Positions 8,729 to 16,513 of a DNA stretch of 64,000 bases are shown here, piece after piece. A model generated the notes under the pieces. That model saw nothing but the letters and a program-made list of their open reading frames with translations, ran no database searches and was not told the origin of the DNA. Source of the DNA: Pedobacter terrae (lineage in GTDB: Bacteria > Bacteroidota > Bacteroidia > Sphingobacteriales > Sphingobacteriaceae). The stretch covers positions 1 to 64,000 of the forward strand of contig NZ_FNCH01000021.1 in NCBI RefSeq assembly GCF_900100705.1, read 5' to 3'. The position numbers and the translations under genes are program-made. How positions within the stretch are numbered: position 1 is the first letter of the stretch; the number at the start of each line of letters is the position of its first letter.

Positions 8729-9453
8729 TTAATCTGGCTGTTAAACTGGTTAAACGATTGGTTAATAGGCTCAAATTTTCCTTCATCAATGGGGAAATCG
8801 CCGTACCAAATGTAATCGAACTGCAGGGTAAGCTTACCAAAATCATCTCTGAGTTCCGGTTTATCGATTTCCATTAAATAATTGTAATTGGTTTTATCAG
8901 GCTGCCAATGGATGATTTCGGCATCACTCAGTTTTTTTAATGCCCTTAAATATAGAAGCCGAACTGCCAGGCGGAATTTTCTTTCGGCAACCAATCTTTG
9001 CAGTTCCTGTTCATAGTCGATTTCATGGATGTTTTCGGTAATCACATCATATGGAAGGATTGTTGCTTTCGATTTTTTCCTGAATATGTTCTCCGCTCCA
9101 ATGGTTTTGATTACGATAAACAAAATAAGTGCTACTCCTAGTCCGATAAAAATATACCTCGAAATTAAATTAGAGGTTGCCCCCTGAATTAATGAGCCGA
9201 TTAAACGCCAGAACCACATCCAGAATTTATCCCACCACGACAGTTGTTGCTCTCCAATTTCATCATATTGAAATTCCTTTTGCTCTTTATAACTGCTAAT
9301 AGAATCTTTGTCGAATTTTAATGGGGCAATTTGAGCACTGTCTATCCTGATTTCCTTAATAATAGGCTTGGGCTTAACATGCTGTGCCTTGCTGATTACC
9401 GGAATAAAAAACAGAAGTGAAGCAAGAAGATATCGGAATAGTGCGCGCTGCAT
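8725..9453 (-). CDS. DUF4129 domain membrane protein
   Basis: I place the start at the ATG at 9453, not the longer frame to 9501. This leaves one base after the upstream stop and gives a clean signal peptide (about 1-24, ending SKAQ). The 242-residue product then has a periplasmic region rich in charged residues, a membrane helix (YIFIGLGVALILFIVIK) and a cytoplasmic DUF4129 domain (LVAERKFRLAVRLLYLRALK). In transglutaminase-linked proteins DUF4129 is a C-terminal domain; here it is stand-alone, as usual in these Bacteroidota clusters. Its role in the MoxR system is unknown. Confidence 0.8.
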   Translation of the reverse strand: MQRALFRYLLASLLFFIPVISKAQHVKPKPIIKEIRIDSAQIAPLKFDKDSISSYKEQKEFQYDEIGEQQLSWWDKFWMWFWRLIGSLIQGATSNLISRYIFIGLGVALILFIVIKTIGAENIFRKKSKATILPYDVITENIHEIDYEQELQRLVAERKFRLAVRLLYLRALKKLSDAEIIHWQPDKTNYNYLMEIDKPELRDDFGKLTLQFDYIWYGDFPIDEGKFEPINQSFNQFNSQIK

Positions 9454-9454
9454 G

Positions 9455-10339
9455 TTAATATTCTTCAGGTCTGGTATCAATAGGTTTTTCGGTATCGCCA
9501 AAATTAGAAATCCTTTCCATTAAGCCAGTGCTTTCTTTTTGTTCAACTAAACTAAAATAAGCTAATGAAATGGTAACGATGGGGATAATGGTAAACACCT
9601 GGCACAACGATTGCAAAACGGTTGTAATCATGGTAAGTGTTAATGACATGTGTGGGCTTTTATGGGTAAACATACCAATCATATTAAATAGGCTGGTAGG
9701 TAGAATGATCATGCTCATACAGGCATAAACAATAATCCATACCACGATCAGCGTGCCAAAGGTAATCCAGAAATTATCTTTTATAATATTGAAACTTCTA
9801 CTAAAGGAATAACCAAAAGAGCCATTTTCAATCACCATTACAGGATAGATCATGGTTACATAGGGGAATAACCAAAAACCGGGCACAAGGCAAAACATAA
9901 AAGCGATAACCAACATGATGATCAGTAGAATAGAACTACCAAAAATCCTGAAGAAGTAATGTTTAAAGTATCCCCATACCTCATCAGTTGTTGGTGTTTG
10001 GTTGCCTTTTTTTACGTAAATAGCGATATAAGAAAGTATGGCAACACTCATGCTCGTATAAGAGGCCAAAGAGAATAAAATAGACAGAAAATATTCTAAT
10101 CCATATAACGCAGAAAAGCCTAAGCCATTACTGTTTTTACCATTACCGATGGTATTGATAATATTAACCATTTTATATTGTTGCATTAACATGGTTAACA
10201 TACTGGCCAGTACAAATAAGCCACAAAATGTAAAATATATTTTAATTAGCGGCTTAAGATTTTGGCGCACAAAAGTAAATGTATCATTGATTACCTGTCC
10301 GAAATCTCGTCTTTTCTTAAATTCAATTTTCCCTAGCAT
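9455..10339 (-). CDS. Polytopic membrane protein of the MoxR cluster
   Basis: The open frame reaches 10387, but I choose the ATG at 10339 (MLGKIEFKKRRDFGQ), which overlaps the upstream SpoIIM-like gene by only 17 bp and begins with the amphipathic segment usual for this family. The product is 294 residues with about five or six membrane helices and an N-terminal cytoplasmic RDFGQVINDTFTFVRQN segment. It resembles uncharacterised Bacteroidota membrane proteins, some annotated with a glycerophosphodiesterase-type membrane domain; I cannot confirm that. It is embedded in the operon between the SpoIIM-like and DUF4129 genes. Confidence 0.7.
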   Translation of the reverse strand: MLGKIEFKKRRDFGQVINDTFTFVRQNLKPLIKIYFTFCGLFVLASMLTMLMQQYKMVNIINTIGNGKNSNGLGFSALYGLEYFLSILFSLASYTSMSVAILSYIAIYVKKGNQTPTTDEVWGYFKHYFFRIFGSSILLIIMLVIAFMFCLVPGFWLFPYVTMIYPVMVIENGSFGYSFSRSFNIIKDNFWITFGTLIVVWIIVYACMSMIILPTSLFNMIGMFTHKSPHMSLTLTMITTVLQSLCQVFTIIPIVTISLAYFSLVEQKESTGLMERISNFGDTEKPIDTRPEEY

Positions 10340-11288
10340 GTGCGTGTTGCTTGTTATGATAGATTTTAATGGGGTAAATAAATACATACCAGATGATAAA
10401 AGCAGCAGAAGATAATAAAATCAGCGCGCTCAGCCATAAGGGCATTTCCGTATGTCGGGTAACAAAGCTTTCAAAAACTGCGGCCACAATAAAAATTGGG
10501 ATCAAACCTATTACTATTTTTAATCCATCTTTTGCGCCTTTTAATACAGAGGCCATTCTGGTATAAGTTTTAGGGAATAAAAGGCTATTGCCCAAAACTA
10601 AACCTGCTGCACCCGCTAAAACAATCGCCGATATTTCCAATGTTCCGTGAATCCAGATCACCAGAACGGATTGAAAGCCCAGGCCTTTGCTGAAAAAGAA
10701 ATATTGGAAGGAACCGAGCATAATCCCGTTCCTGAATAACGAAACAATAGAACCAAATGAAAATAAGATACCTGAAACAAAAGTATATAAAGCAACGAAG
10801 ATGTTGTTGGAGCCAATCTGCAAAAACATCATAAATCCATTGCTTTGCTTATAAACCCCAAAAGGATCGCCTTTTGCAATATTTTCGTTCGTCATATTTA
10901 CATAGGCATCGCCCATAATCAAACGAACAAAGGTGTCGTCGTATTTGGCAGATAAGGTGCCAATGGCACAGGAAACCAAAAAAAATGCCAGCGCATAAAA
11001 TACCTGTTTCCGGTGTTGCAAGAATATTAAAGGAAGCTCGGTCTGCCAGAAATGAATAAAGCGGTTCGATTTTTCCTTTTTGTTTTTGTAAACTGTTTGG
11101 TGTAATTTGGAAGCTAAGCCGTTAAGATATGCTGTTGTTTTCGAATTTGGATAAAACGTTTTTGAGTAGGCCAAATCGTTGGTGATCTCGATAAACTGAT
11201 TGGCCACTTCATCAGGATTTGCCTGTTGCATGGAATCGTAATGCTGCCACTTTTCCGAATTCTGTTTAACAAATAGTGCTTCTCTCAT
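10323..11288 (-). CDS. SpoIIM-like (DUF95) stage II sporulation M family membrane protein
   Basis: A 321-residue membrane protein with a charged cytoplasmic N-terminus (about 1-95) and about five transmembrane helices. GLIPIFIVAAVFESFVTRH near the C-terminus and WIHGTLEISAIVLAGAAGL in the middle are typical of the SpoIIM/DUF95 family. The organism is not a spore-former; in Bacteroidota this family travels with RDD and MoxR-DUF58 genes, as here. It is the first gene of the minus-strand operon and is divergent from the RDD gene across about 200 bp of AT-rich spacer. Confidence 0.88.
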   Translation of the reverse strand: MREALFVKQNSEKWQHYDSMQQANPDEVANQFIEITNDLAYSKTFYPNSKTTAYLNGLASKLHQTVYKNKKEKSNRFIHFWQTELPLIFLQHRKQVFYALAFFLVSCAIGTLSAKYDDTFVRLIMGDAYVNMTNENIAKGDPFGVYKQSNGFMMFLQIGSNNIFVALYTFVSGILFSFGSIVSLFRNGIMLGSFQYFFFSKGLGFQSVLVIWIHGTLEISAIVLAGAAGLVLGNSLLFPKTYTRMASVLKGAKDGLKIVIGLIPIFIVAAVFESFVTRHTEMPLWLSALILLSSAAFIIWYVFIYPIKIYHNKQHAHAREN

Positions 11289-11488
11289 TTAAGGCGTTAC
11301 CAAATCGTGGGTTAAAATAGTTAAATTTTCATGGAAATAAAACCCAGATTATTCCCAGATGTTTTAATTCGTCAAAATAAATATACATAGATGAAGCAGC
11401 TAAATTGAAAATATAATAAAACTTTAGTTTCAAATAAATAAAGATTTAACTACAGCTATTATCTTTAAAAAAATTATGTTTGAATAAT

Positions 11489-12232
11489 ATGGATAGCATC
11501 AGAATTAGCACCGCTCAGAATATTGATATTGATTATGAAATCGCCGGCCTGGGAGAACGTATAGCCGCAAGGTGTATTGACTTGGCCGGATTTATCATGC
11601 TCGCTGTAATTACAATGGTGGTTATGGGAGCTGCTCAAATGGCAATGTCTGGAAGTGCTGCGATGGTTATTTTATTTATTTTCCTGGCCATTTTTATTTT
11701 CTACGATCTGGTTTGCGAAATTACGATGGATGGGCAAACTTTTGGGAAAAAAGTGTTAAAGATCAAGGTCATCAGTATAGATGGTACCCAGCCAACCTTT
11801 GGGCAATATATTTTTAGATGGTTATTCAGAATGATTGACTTTGGCTTTCCCTTTGGCTGGGGTGTTGTTGCGCTGGTTTCGGTAGCGATAACCAAAAACC
11901 ATCAGCGTTTGGGAGATTTATTGGCTAAAACAACCTTAATTAAAACCAAACCCCGCACAGAATTGGCGAATGTAGCATTTGGTTTTAATCTGCCTGAAGA
12001 ATATGAGCCGCTGTTTAAGGAAGTACTGCATTTAAATGATCGGGATATAGAACTTATTCATGAAGTGTTAACCAGTTATTATCAAACAGGTAATGCCGAT
12101 TTAATTTATGCCATGGCGGCTAAAACCAAAGCACATATTTTGGTGAACATTCCGGGAGGAATGAACGAATTACAGTTTTTAGAAACGGTGTTAAAGGATT
12201 ATAACCACCTAACGGCCAATATGGGTGTTTAG
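11489..12232 (+). CDS. RDD family membrane protein
   Basis: A 247-residue RDD-domain protein. The open frame extends to a TTG at 11480, but the ATG at 11489 (MDSIRISTAQNIDID) is the usual family start. ERIAARCIDLAGF contains the Arg-Asp pair of the first membrane helix. DGQTFGKKVLKIKV and FRWLFRMIDF cover the conserved loop and following helix. RDD proteins are proposed transporters or membrane organisers; some act in Na+/H+ exchange. It stands divergent to the SpoIIM-MoxR-DUF58 operon, a conserved arrangement that suggests joint function. The C-terminal approximately 90 residues form a soluble helical tail. Confidence 0.9.
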   Translation: MDSIRISTAQNIDIDYEIAGLGERIAARCIDLAGFIMLAVITMVVMGAAQMAMSGSAAMVILFIFLAIFIFYDLVCEITMDGQTFGKKVLKIKVISIDGTQPTFGQYIFRWLFRMIDFGFPFGWGVVALVSVAITKNHQRLGDLLAKTTLIKTKPRTELANVAFGFNLPEEYEPLFKEVLHLNDRDIELIHEVLTSYYQTGNADLIYAMAAKTKAHILVNIPGGMNELQFLETVLKDYNHLTANMGV

Positions 12233-12555
12233 CTAAAGAACATTTTTTGTAAATAGCAGATCATTACAAAATTACCGACAAGGATAACCAATATTTTAAG
12301 GATAAAAGATCGTTGTTTGAACTGAAATTTATACAATAAGCCAGCTGAAATAAATAAAAACAGCAGCGGAATGGTAGGCGGGTAAAGCGACCAGCTTTTT
12401 GATAATTCGCCTTGAATAAGCGCGATAAAAGATCTTTGAAAGCCACAACCCGGACAATCAATTCCCGTTAAAGCTTTAAATGGACAGGGGATTAAATGAT
12501 TTTGCAGCCAATCAACCAGGTTGATTAAGCTGCAAAATATAAATATAATAAACAT
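12229..12555 (-). CDS. DUF2752 membrane protein
   Basis: A 108-residue membrane protein with the DUF2752 signature CPFKALTGIDCPGCGFQRS: conserved cysteines and a Gly-rich turn before a helix. It has about three hydrophobic segments. The function of the family is unknown. Its stop overlaps the end of the convergent RDD gene by 4 bp. It follows the DUF5684-like gene at 12562 with a 6-bp gap, so both are probably one transcript. Confidence 0.82.
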   Translation of the reverse strand: MFIIFIFCSLINLVDWLQNHLIPCPFKALTGIDCPGCGFQRSFIALIQGELSKSWSLYPPTIPLLFLFISAGLLYKFQFKQRSFILKILVILVGNFVMICYLQKMFFS

Positions 12556-12561
12556 TCTAAA

Positions 12562-13068
12562 TTATACTACTGGTGGAGTATCATTAGGACTGTTTTGATT
12601 GTCAGTTGGTTTGTTAAAAGGATTGTTTGGGCTGTTAAATGGGTTGTTTGGATTATTAAAAGGATTATTTCCAAAACCACCATTTTGTGCTTCTGCTGCT
12701 GACGGGCCTAAGTATTTAGCATCTCCAAAACCTAAAATTGGCCAGAAGATGTACGGGAAAATAACCATACCAACGGTAAAACCTTCAGATTTGCCAAAGC
12801 TTTTGCTTACTAAATTGTAAAGCCAGATTGCGAATACAATGTTAACACAAGGAATGATCAACCATAAAATCCAGATCATTGGTTTACCAACAATTTCTAA
12901 TAAAATAATTAAATTGTAGATAGGGATAATAGCTGCCCAGCCTGGTTTGCCCGCTTTTTCGAACACTTTCCACATGCCTACAATCATTATTACGATTATT
13001 GCAAGATATACGATTGCAATACCCCCTCCAATGCCCGCGGCTACTCCGCTTGATTCATACTCATTCAT
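12562..13068 (-). CDS. DUF5684-like membrane protein with Asn-Pro-Phe repeats
   Basis: A 168-residue membrane protein. Helices at about 14-34, 43-60, 63-85 and 95-112 surround the conserved KAGKPGWAAIIPIYN loop of DUF5684-type proteins (sometimes misannotated near signal peptidase I). The C-terminal 50 residues are a low-complexity cytoplasmic or periplasmic tail with repeated NNPFN units, probably disordered. The function is unknown. It forms a two-gene unit with DUF2752. Confidence 0.72.
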   Translation of the reverse strand: MNEYESSGVAAGIGGGIAIVYLAIIVIMIVGMWKVFEKAGKPGWAAIIPIYNLIILLEIVGKPMIWILWLIIPCVNIVFAIWLYNLVSKSFGKSEGFTVGMVIFPYIFWPILGFGDAKYLGPSAAEAQNGGFGNNPFNNPNNPFNSPNNPFNKPTDNQNSPNDTPPVV

Positions 13069-13156
13069 AATTCTTTCTGTTTTTAAAAGGTGATTAATTT
13101 AAATTGTTGAACTAAAGTAAATTTTTTAATTTAAAAACTAAAGAAAGAGTATTTAA

Positions 13157-13882
13157 TTATTTCAACACAGGGCTTACTTGTTTTGATAAAGCGCTGGCCC
13201 ATTCGGCATACATTTTAGCGCTTGGGTGTAATCCGTCGTCTGCTACCAGCGCTAGGTTGGTTGATGCATTTCTCGATGCAGGTGTGATATTGGTATAGCT
13301 CACGCCTGCTGCCAGCGTTATTTCCTGGTTTGCCTTGTTAAAACTATCGATTTCGAGTGCTATGGTTTGAGAATTTTTTCCAGAGTTTTTGCCAAAAGGA
13401 GTAGCGGCCCAATCAGGTATGGAAACTACAAAGACCCTGGATTTATTACCTCCTGCATAAGCAATTGCCGTTTGTAACAATTCTGAGAATTCCTTTTTAT
13501 AGGTGCTTAAAGGGTAACCCCTGTATTGATTGTTCACGCCAATTAAAAGCGTAACAAAACTGAAAGTGCCGTTTAAATTTTCCCTTTTAATAGCCGCCTG
13601 GAGCTCGTCGGTTGTCCAGCCTGTAACCGCAATAATTTTGGGATTGGCTACAGTGATATTTTGCGCTTTTAATAAACCTTGAAGCTGATAAGGGAAAGAT
13701 TCGGCTTGCTTAACCGATTCGCCAATGGTATAAGAATCGCCGAGGGCTAAATAAGTGAAATTTCCCGTTGTGTTTAAGGGGATTGTAGCTTGATTGGTTC
13801 CCGGCTCGCTAATCATAGGTGCTTGTTTAGTACAGCCCGAAGTTAAGAAAGAAAATAAAATGGTGCTTAATAAAATCTTCAT
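13157..13882 (-). CDS. SGNH/GDSL hydrolase lipoprotein
   Basis: A 241-residue secreted esterase-type hydrolase. The signal peptide ends in a lipobox (LTSGC, Cys 17), so the protein is membrane-attached through lipid. Catalytic blocks are GDSYTIGE (block I, nucleophile Ser), a Gly in TGWTTDEL (block II), GVNNQY (block III, oxyanion Asn) and DGLHPS (block V, Asp/His). This resembles the lysophospholipase/TAP-type subgroup; the substrate is not evident. No functional neighbour is apparent. It lies downstream of lipB on the same strand with a 43-bp gap. Confidence 0.88.
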   Translation of the reverse strand: MKILLSTILFSFLTSGCTKQAPMISEPGTNQATIPLNTTGNFTYLALGDSYTIGESVKQAESFPYQLQGLLKAQNITVANPKIIAVTGWTTDELQAAIKRENLNGTFSFVTLLIGVNNQYRGYPLSTYKKEFSELLQTAIAYAGGNKSRVFVVSIPDWAATPFGKNSGKNSQTIALEIDSFNKANQEITLAAGVSYTNITPASRNASTNLALVADDGLHPSAKMYAEWASALSKQVSPVLK

Positions 13883-13925
13883 AGTCTGATCTACGAAGTA
13901 GCCTCAGGCCTGGTTTTATCATTTA

Positions 13926-14654
13926 CTAAACCAGTTTCATTTGAAATAATTCGGCAATGTGGTTTTTTAGTTTTTCTTTAACTTCTTCCATATCTGGCTG
14001 ATAGCCCAATTCGTGCGCTAAAGAGGTTACTGCTTTATCATCAATGCCGCAGGGAACAATATTTTTGAAATAATCTAAATCTACATTTACATTAAAGGCA
14101 AAGCCGTGCATGGTAACCCAGCGACTGCAGCGTACGCCCATGGCGCATATTTTACGTGCCTTTTCATTATCGGCATCTAGCCAAACTCCGGTAAACCCCG
14201 GATAACGTCCTGCTGCTATTCCATAATCCTTTAAGGTAAGGATAACGGCTTCTTCCAGGGTGCGTAGATATAAATGGATATCTGTAAAAAAGTTATCAAG
14301 ATCAAGGATAGGGTAGCCTACTAGCTGCCCTGGACCATGATAAGTAATATCGCCACCCCGGTTTATTTTATAGTAGGTGGCTTGTTTATCTTTTAATCCC
14401 TGCTCATCTAATAATAAGTTTTCGGGATGCCCGCTTTTGCCTAGTGTATAAACATGTGGATGCTCGCAAAATATAAGATGGTTTGGCGTAGGCTTATTCG
14501 TGTTATTAACCCGGTTTTCGGTTTTAATGGCTACCGTTTTATTGAGCAGATCTTCCTGTTGATCCCAGGCTTCCTGATAGTCTGTTAAGCCCCAATCTGC
14601 AAAAATGGTTGGTTTTAAGTCCTTGGCAATTGCTTTATCCGCTGTCTCGTTCAT
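13926..14654 (-). CDS. lipB: Octanoyl-[acyl-carrier-protein]:protein N-octanoyltransferase LipB
   Basis: LipB transfers octanoyl groups from acyl carrier protein to lipoyl domains of dehydrogenase complexes, the first step of lipoate synthesis in the cytoplasm. The 242 residues contain GGDITYHGPGQLVGYPILDL, ARKICAMG with the conserved Lys, and IVPCGIDDKAVTSL with the catalytic Cys. The N-terminal 35 residues are longer than in E. coli LipB, as is usual in Bacteroidota. The gene follows the phosphopantetheinyl transferase gene by 11 bp; both act on carrier proteins, so cotranscription makes sense. Confidence 0.95.
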   Translation of the reverse strand: MNETADKAIAKDLKPTIFADWGLTDYQEAWDQQEDLLNKTVAIKTENRVNNTNKPTPNHLIFCEHPHVYTLGKSGHPENLLLDEQGLKDKQATYYKINRGGDITYHGPGQLVGYPILDLDNFFTDIHLYLRTLEEAVILTLKDYGIAAGRYPGFTGVWLDADNEKARKICAMGVRCSRWVTMHGFAFNVNVDLDYFKNIVPCGIDDKAVTSLAHELGYQPDMEEVKEKLKNHIAELFQMKLV

Positions 14655-14665
14655 CTCTATGTATA

Positions 14666-15313
14666 TTAAGAATTGCCCGCTACATAACCCAACATGTAAC
14701 CGTCTTTTGTTTTAAAGTAATTAATGGTAAGCTCCCGTGTACCCGAAGGCAGTTCTACCAATGCATTTAATGAACCTTCGTTTTTTAGCTTAAAAGGTTT
14801 AATATGGATATGCTGCTTAAATTCCAGTCCCTTTTTTCCATGCCACTTATAAACAGCTTCTTTAGCACACCAGGCTACATATAAGCCATCGGTATTATCG
14901 CCAATCTGTTTTTGGGCCAGTTCTAAGTCGCTTAAAAACTTGTGTTTAATACTTTTTATTTTGTGCTTTATAAGTTCAATATCAACACCCACCGGATGAT
15001 CTTTACTAATCATTACAGCAGCATAATCATAAGAATGGCTTAACGAAATATGATAATCGAAATTAACCAGATAAGGTTTCCCATGTTCATCAAACTTGCA
15101 GTCGATATATTCGGTTGTATTAAGCATGGTTCTCAAAAGCAACCTTGTGCTTAACCAGTGCAATAGCCTTTTGCCACTGTTTAATGACGAAATAATATCA
15201 TGTTCGTGCTGCTTAAGCTGCAGTCCGGCCAACAACTCTTCTTCCGTTTCCTCAATTTTCCAAATGGCTAAAACAGAATGCTGATCAATATTTTTGTGGT
15301 AAATTATTGGCAT
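14666..15313 (-). CDS. 4'-phosphopantetheinyl transferase (Sfp-like)
   Basis: A 215-residue enzyme that moves the phosphopantetheine arm of CoA onto carrier proteins. Motifs are GVDIELIKHK (Mg-binding Asp and Glu) and WCAKEAVYKWHGKKGL (WxxKEA with catalytic Glu/Lys). Length and N-terminal half-domain place it with the Sfp/PptT superfamily rather than AcpS. No NRPS or PKS genes lie nearby, so it may serve fatty-acid synthesis as in other Bacteroidota. It is upstream of lipB in a two-gene unit and divergent from dcd. Confidence 0.9.
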   Translation of the reverse strand: MPIIYHKNIDQHSVLAIWKIEETEEELLAGLQLKQHEHDIISSLNSGKRLLHWLSTRLLLRTMLNTTEYIDCKFDEHGKPYLVNFDYHISLSHSYDYAAVMISKDHPVGVDIELIKHKIKSIKHKFLSDLELAQKQIGDNTDGLYVAWCAKEAVYKWHGKKGLEFKQHIHIKPFKLKNEGSLNALVELPSGTRELTINYFKTKDGYMLGYVAGNS

Positions 15314-15385
15314 TGATTAAATTGGAGATTACATGCAAAATTATCTTAAATAAATGATAATTTAGGCCAAAAATACGTACAAAAA

Positions 15386-15922
15386 ATGATATTATCTGAT
15401 AGCAGGATATTGGAAGAAATTGAGAAGGGAACAATCATCATTGAGCCTTTTAAACGCGAATGTTTAGGGACCAACTCGTATGATGTTCATTTAGGTAAAT
15501 ATCTGGCTACTTATAAAAGCCGCGTACTTGATGCGAAAGCGCATAACGAAATCGAACATTTCGAAATTCCAAAAGATGGTTTCGTGCTTCACCCTGGCAC
15601 ACTTTACCTTGGTGTTACTGTAGAATATACCGAAACGCACGGGCATGTACCTTTTTTAGAAGGGAAAAGCAGCACGGGGCGCCTGGGTATCGATATCCAT
15701 GCCACTGCTGGTAAAGGCGATGTTGGTTTTTGTAATACCTGGACATTAGAAATATCGGTAGCTCAACCTGTAAAAATTTACGCCGGAATGCCTATTGGCC
15801 AATTGATTTATTTTGCTGTTGAGGGTAAAATAGAAACCATGTACAATACAAAAGGTAACGCAAAGTACAATAATAAAACCACCAGGCCCGTAGAAAGCAT
15901 GATGTGGAAGAATAAGTTTTAA
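15386..15922 (+). CDS. dcd: dCTP deaminase
   Basis: A 178-residue dCTP deaminase converting dCTP to dUTP for thymidylate synthesis. GTNSYDVHLGKYL near the N-terminus, EGKSSTGRLGIDIHATAGKG with the catalytic Glu/Arg/Ser region, and IGQLIYFAVEG in the trimer core all match the dUTPase-fold family. Length is slightly below the E. coli enzyme (193). It is apparently monocistronic. Confidence 0.95.
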   Translation: MILSDSRILEEIEKGTIIIEPFKRECLGTNSYDVHLGKYLATYKSRVLDAKAHNEIEHFEIPKDGFVLHPGTLYLGVTVEYTETHGHVPFLEGKSSTGRLGIDIHATAGKGDVGFCNTWTLEISVAQPVKIYAGMPIGQLIYFAVEGKIETMYNTKGNAKYNNKTTRPVESMMWKNKF

Positions 15923-16513
15923 CAATTTGTAGCCGACAGATTACACGTTTTCTCTTTTTTCTGGAAATGGAAGTCGGTGCGCTGTAGCGGTCTGTAGCCC
16001 CGCCATTCGCTGTGGTCCCGATAGAAGAATCGGGAGCCGCCGCTGCTGTCGGGTTTATGATTCGAAGTCTGTTTGTAATGGTGCTTAACTTCCCGTTTTC
16101 CGCTTATACGCTTATACGCTTCGTTGCCTCGTGCCTCGTTGCTGCAGGTTAAACGCTGCTACCGGGGCTATTTGGCTAAAGCTGTATCTCATTTTGAGGG
16201 TTTCTAGTGCACCGAACGTTGTTCCTAAGGGATTACGCGGAATAGCCCCGAGTGCACTGAGGACTATATTCGAAAGCAGGACTGATGCATCCAAGAACCA
16301 CCGTATGCTCATTTCCAAATCACTTAGCGCCATATATTTTTCAGGGAAATGAAGTGCAGATTATAATTTGCCTCGTGACCCTGCCATTTAATAAATAACG
16401 AGATTTATTCAGGTTAACTAAAAATTTAGAAGTCAACTAAATTTCATGCTAACTTCATAAAAGTATGCCTTAGGTTTTGTACCTTGAAGCATATTTATTT
16501 GTACCCAAACCAC
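15923..16513. other. GC-richer structured intergenic region
   Basis: No credible gene. The stretch from about 15960 to 16350 is visibly richer in G+C than its surroundings and contains several inverted repeats: CCCGAT/ATCGGG (16017-16034); GGGGCTATT (16164-16172) with AATAGCCCC (16241-16249) enclosing about 70 bases; and two near-direct AGTGCAC copies at 16206 and 16251. Two opposing 73-codon frames over 16112-16352 overlap each other and have no recognisable product. It is either a structured RNA, a dispersed intergenic repeat, or the remnant of a mobile unit. Confidence 0.45.

Noticed and set aside
10323..11288. Sporulation locus
   Set aside because: The SpoIIM-like protein occurs with RDD and MoxR genes in non-spore-forming Bacteroidota; no other sporulation genes are present.
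16112..16352. Pair of opposing 73-codon frames in the intergenic region
   Set aside because: They overlap almost completely, have no recognisable domain and lie in a repeat-like region.
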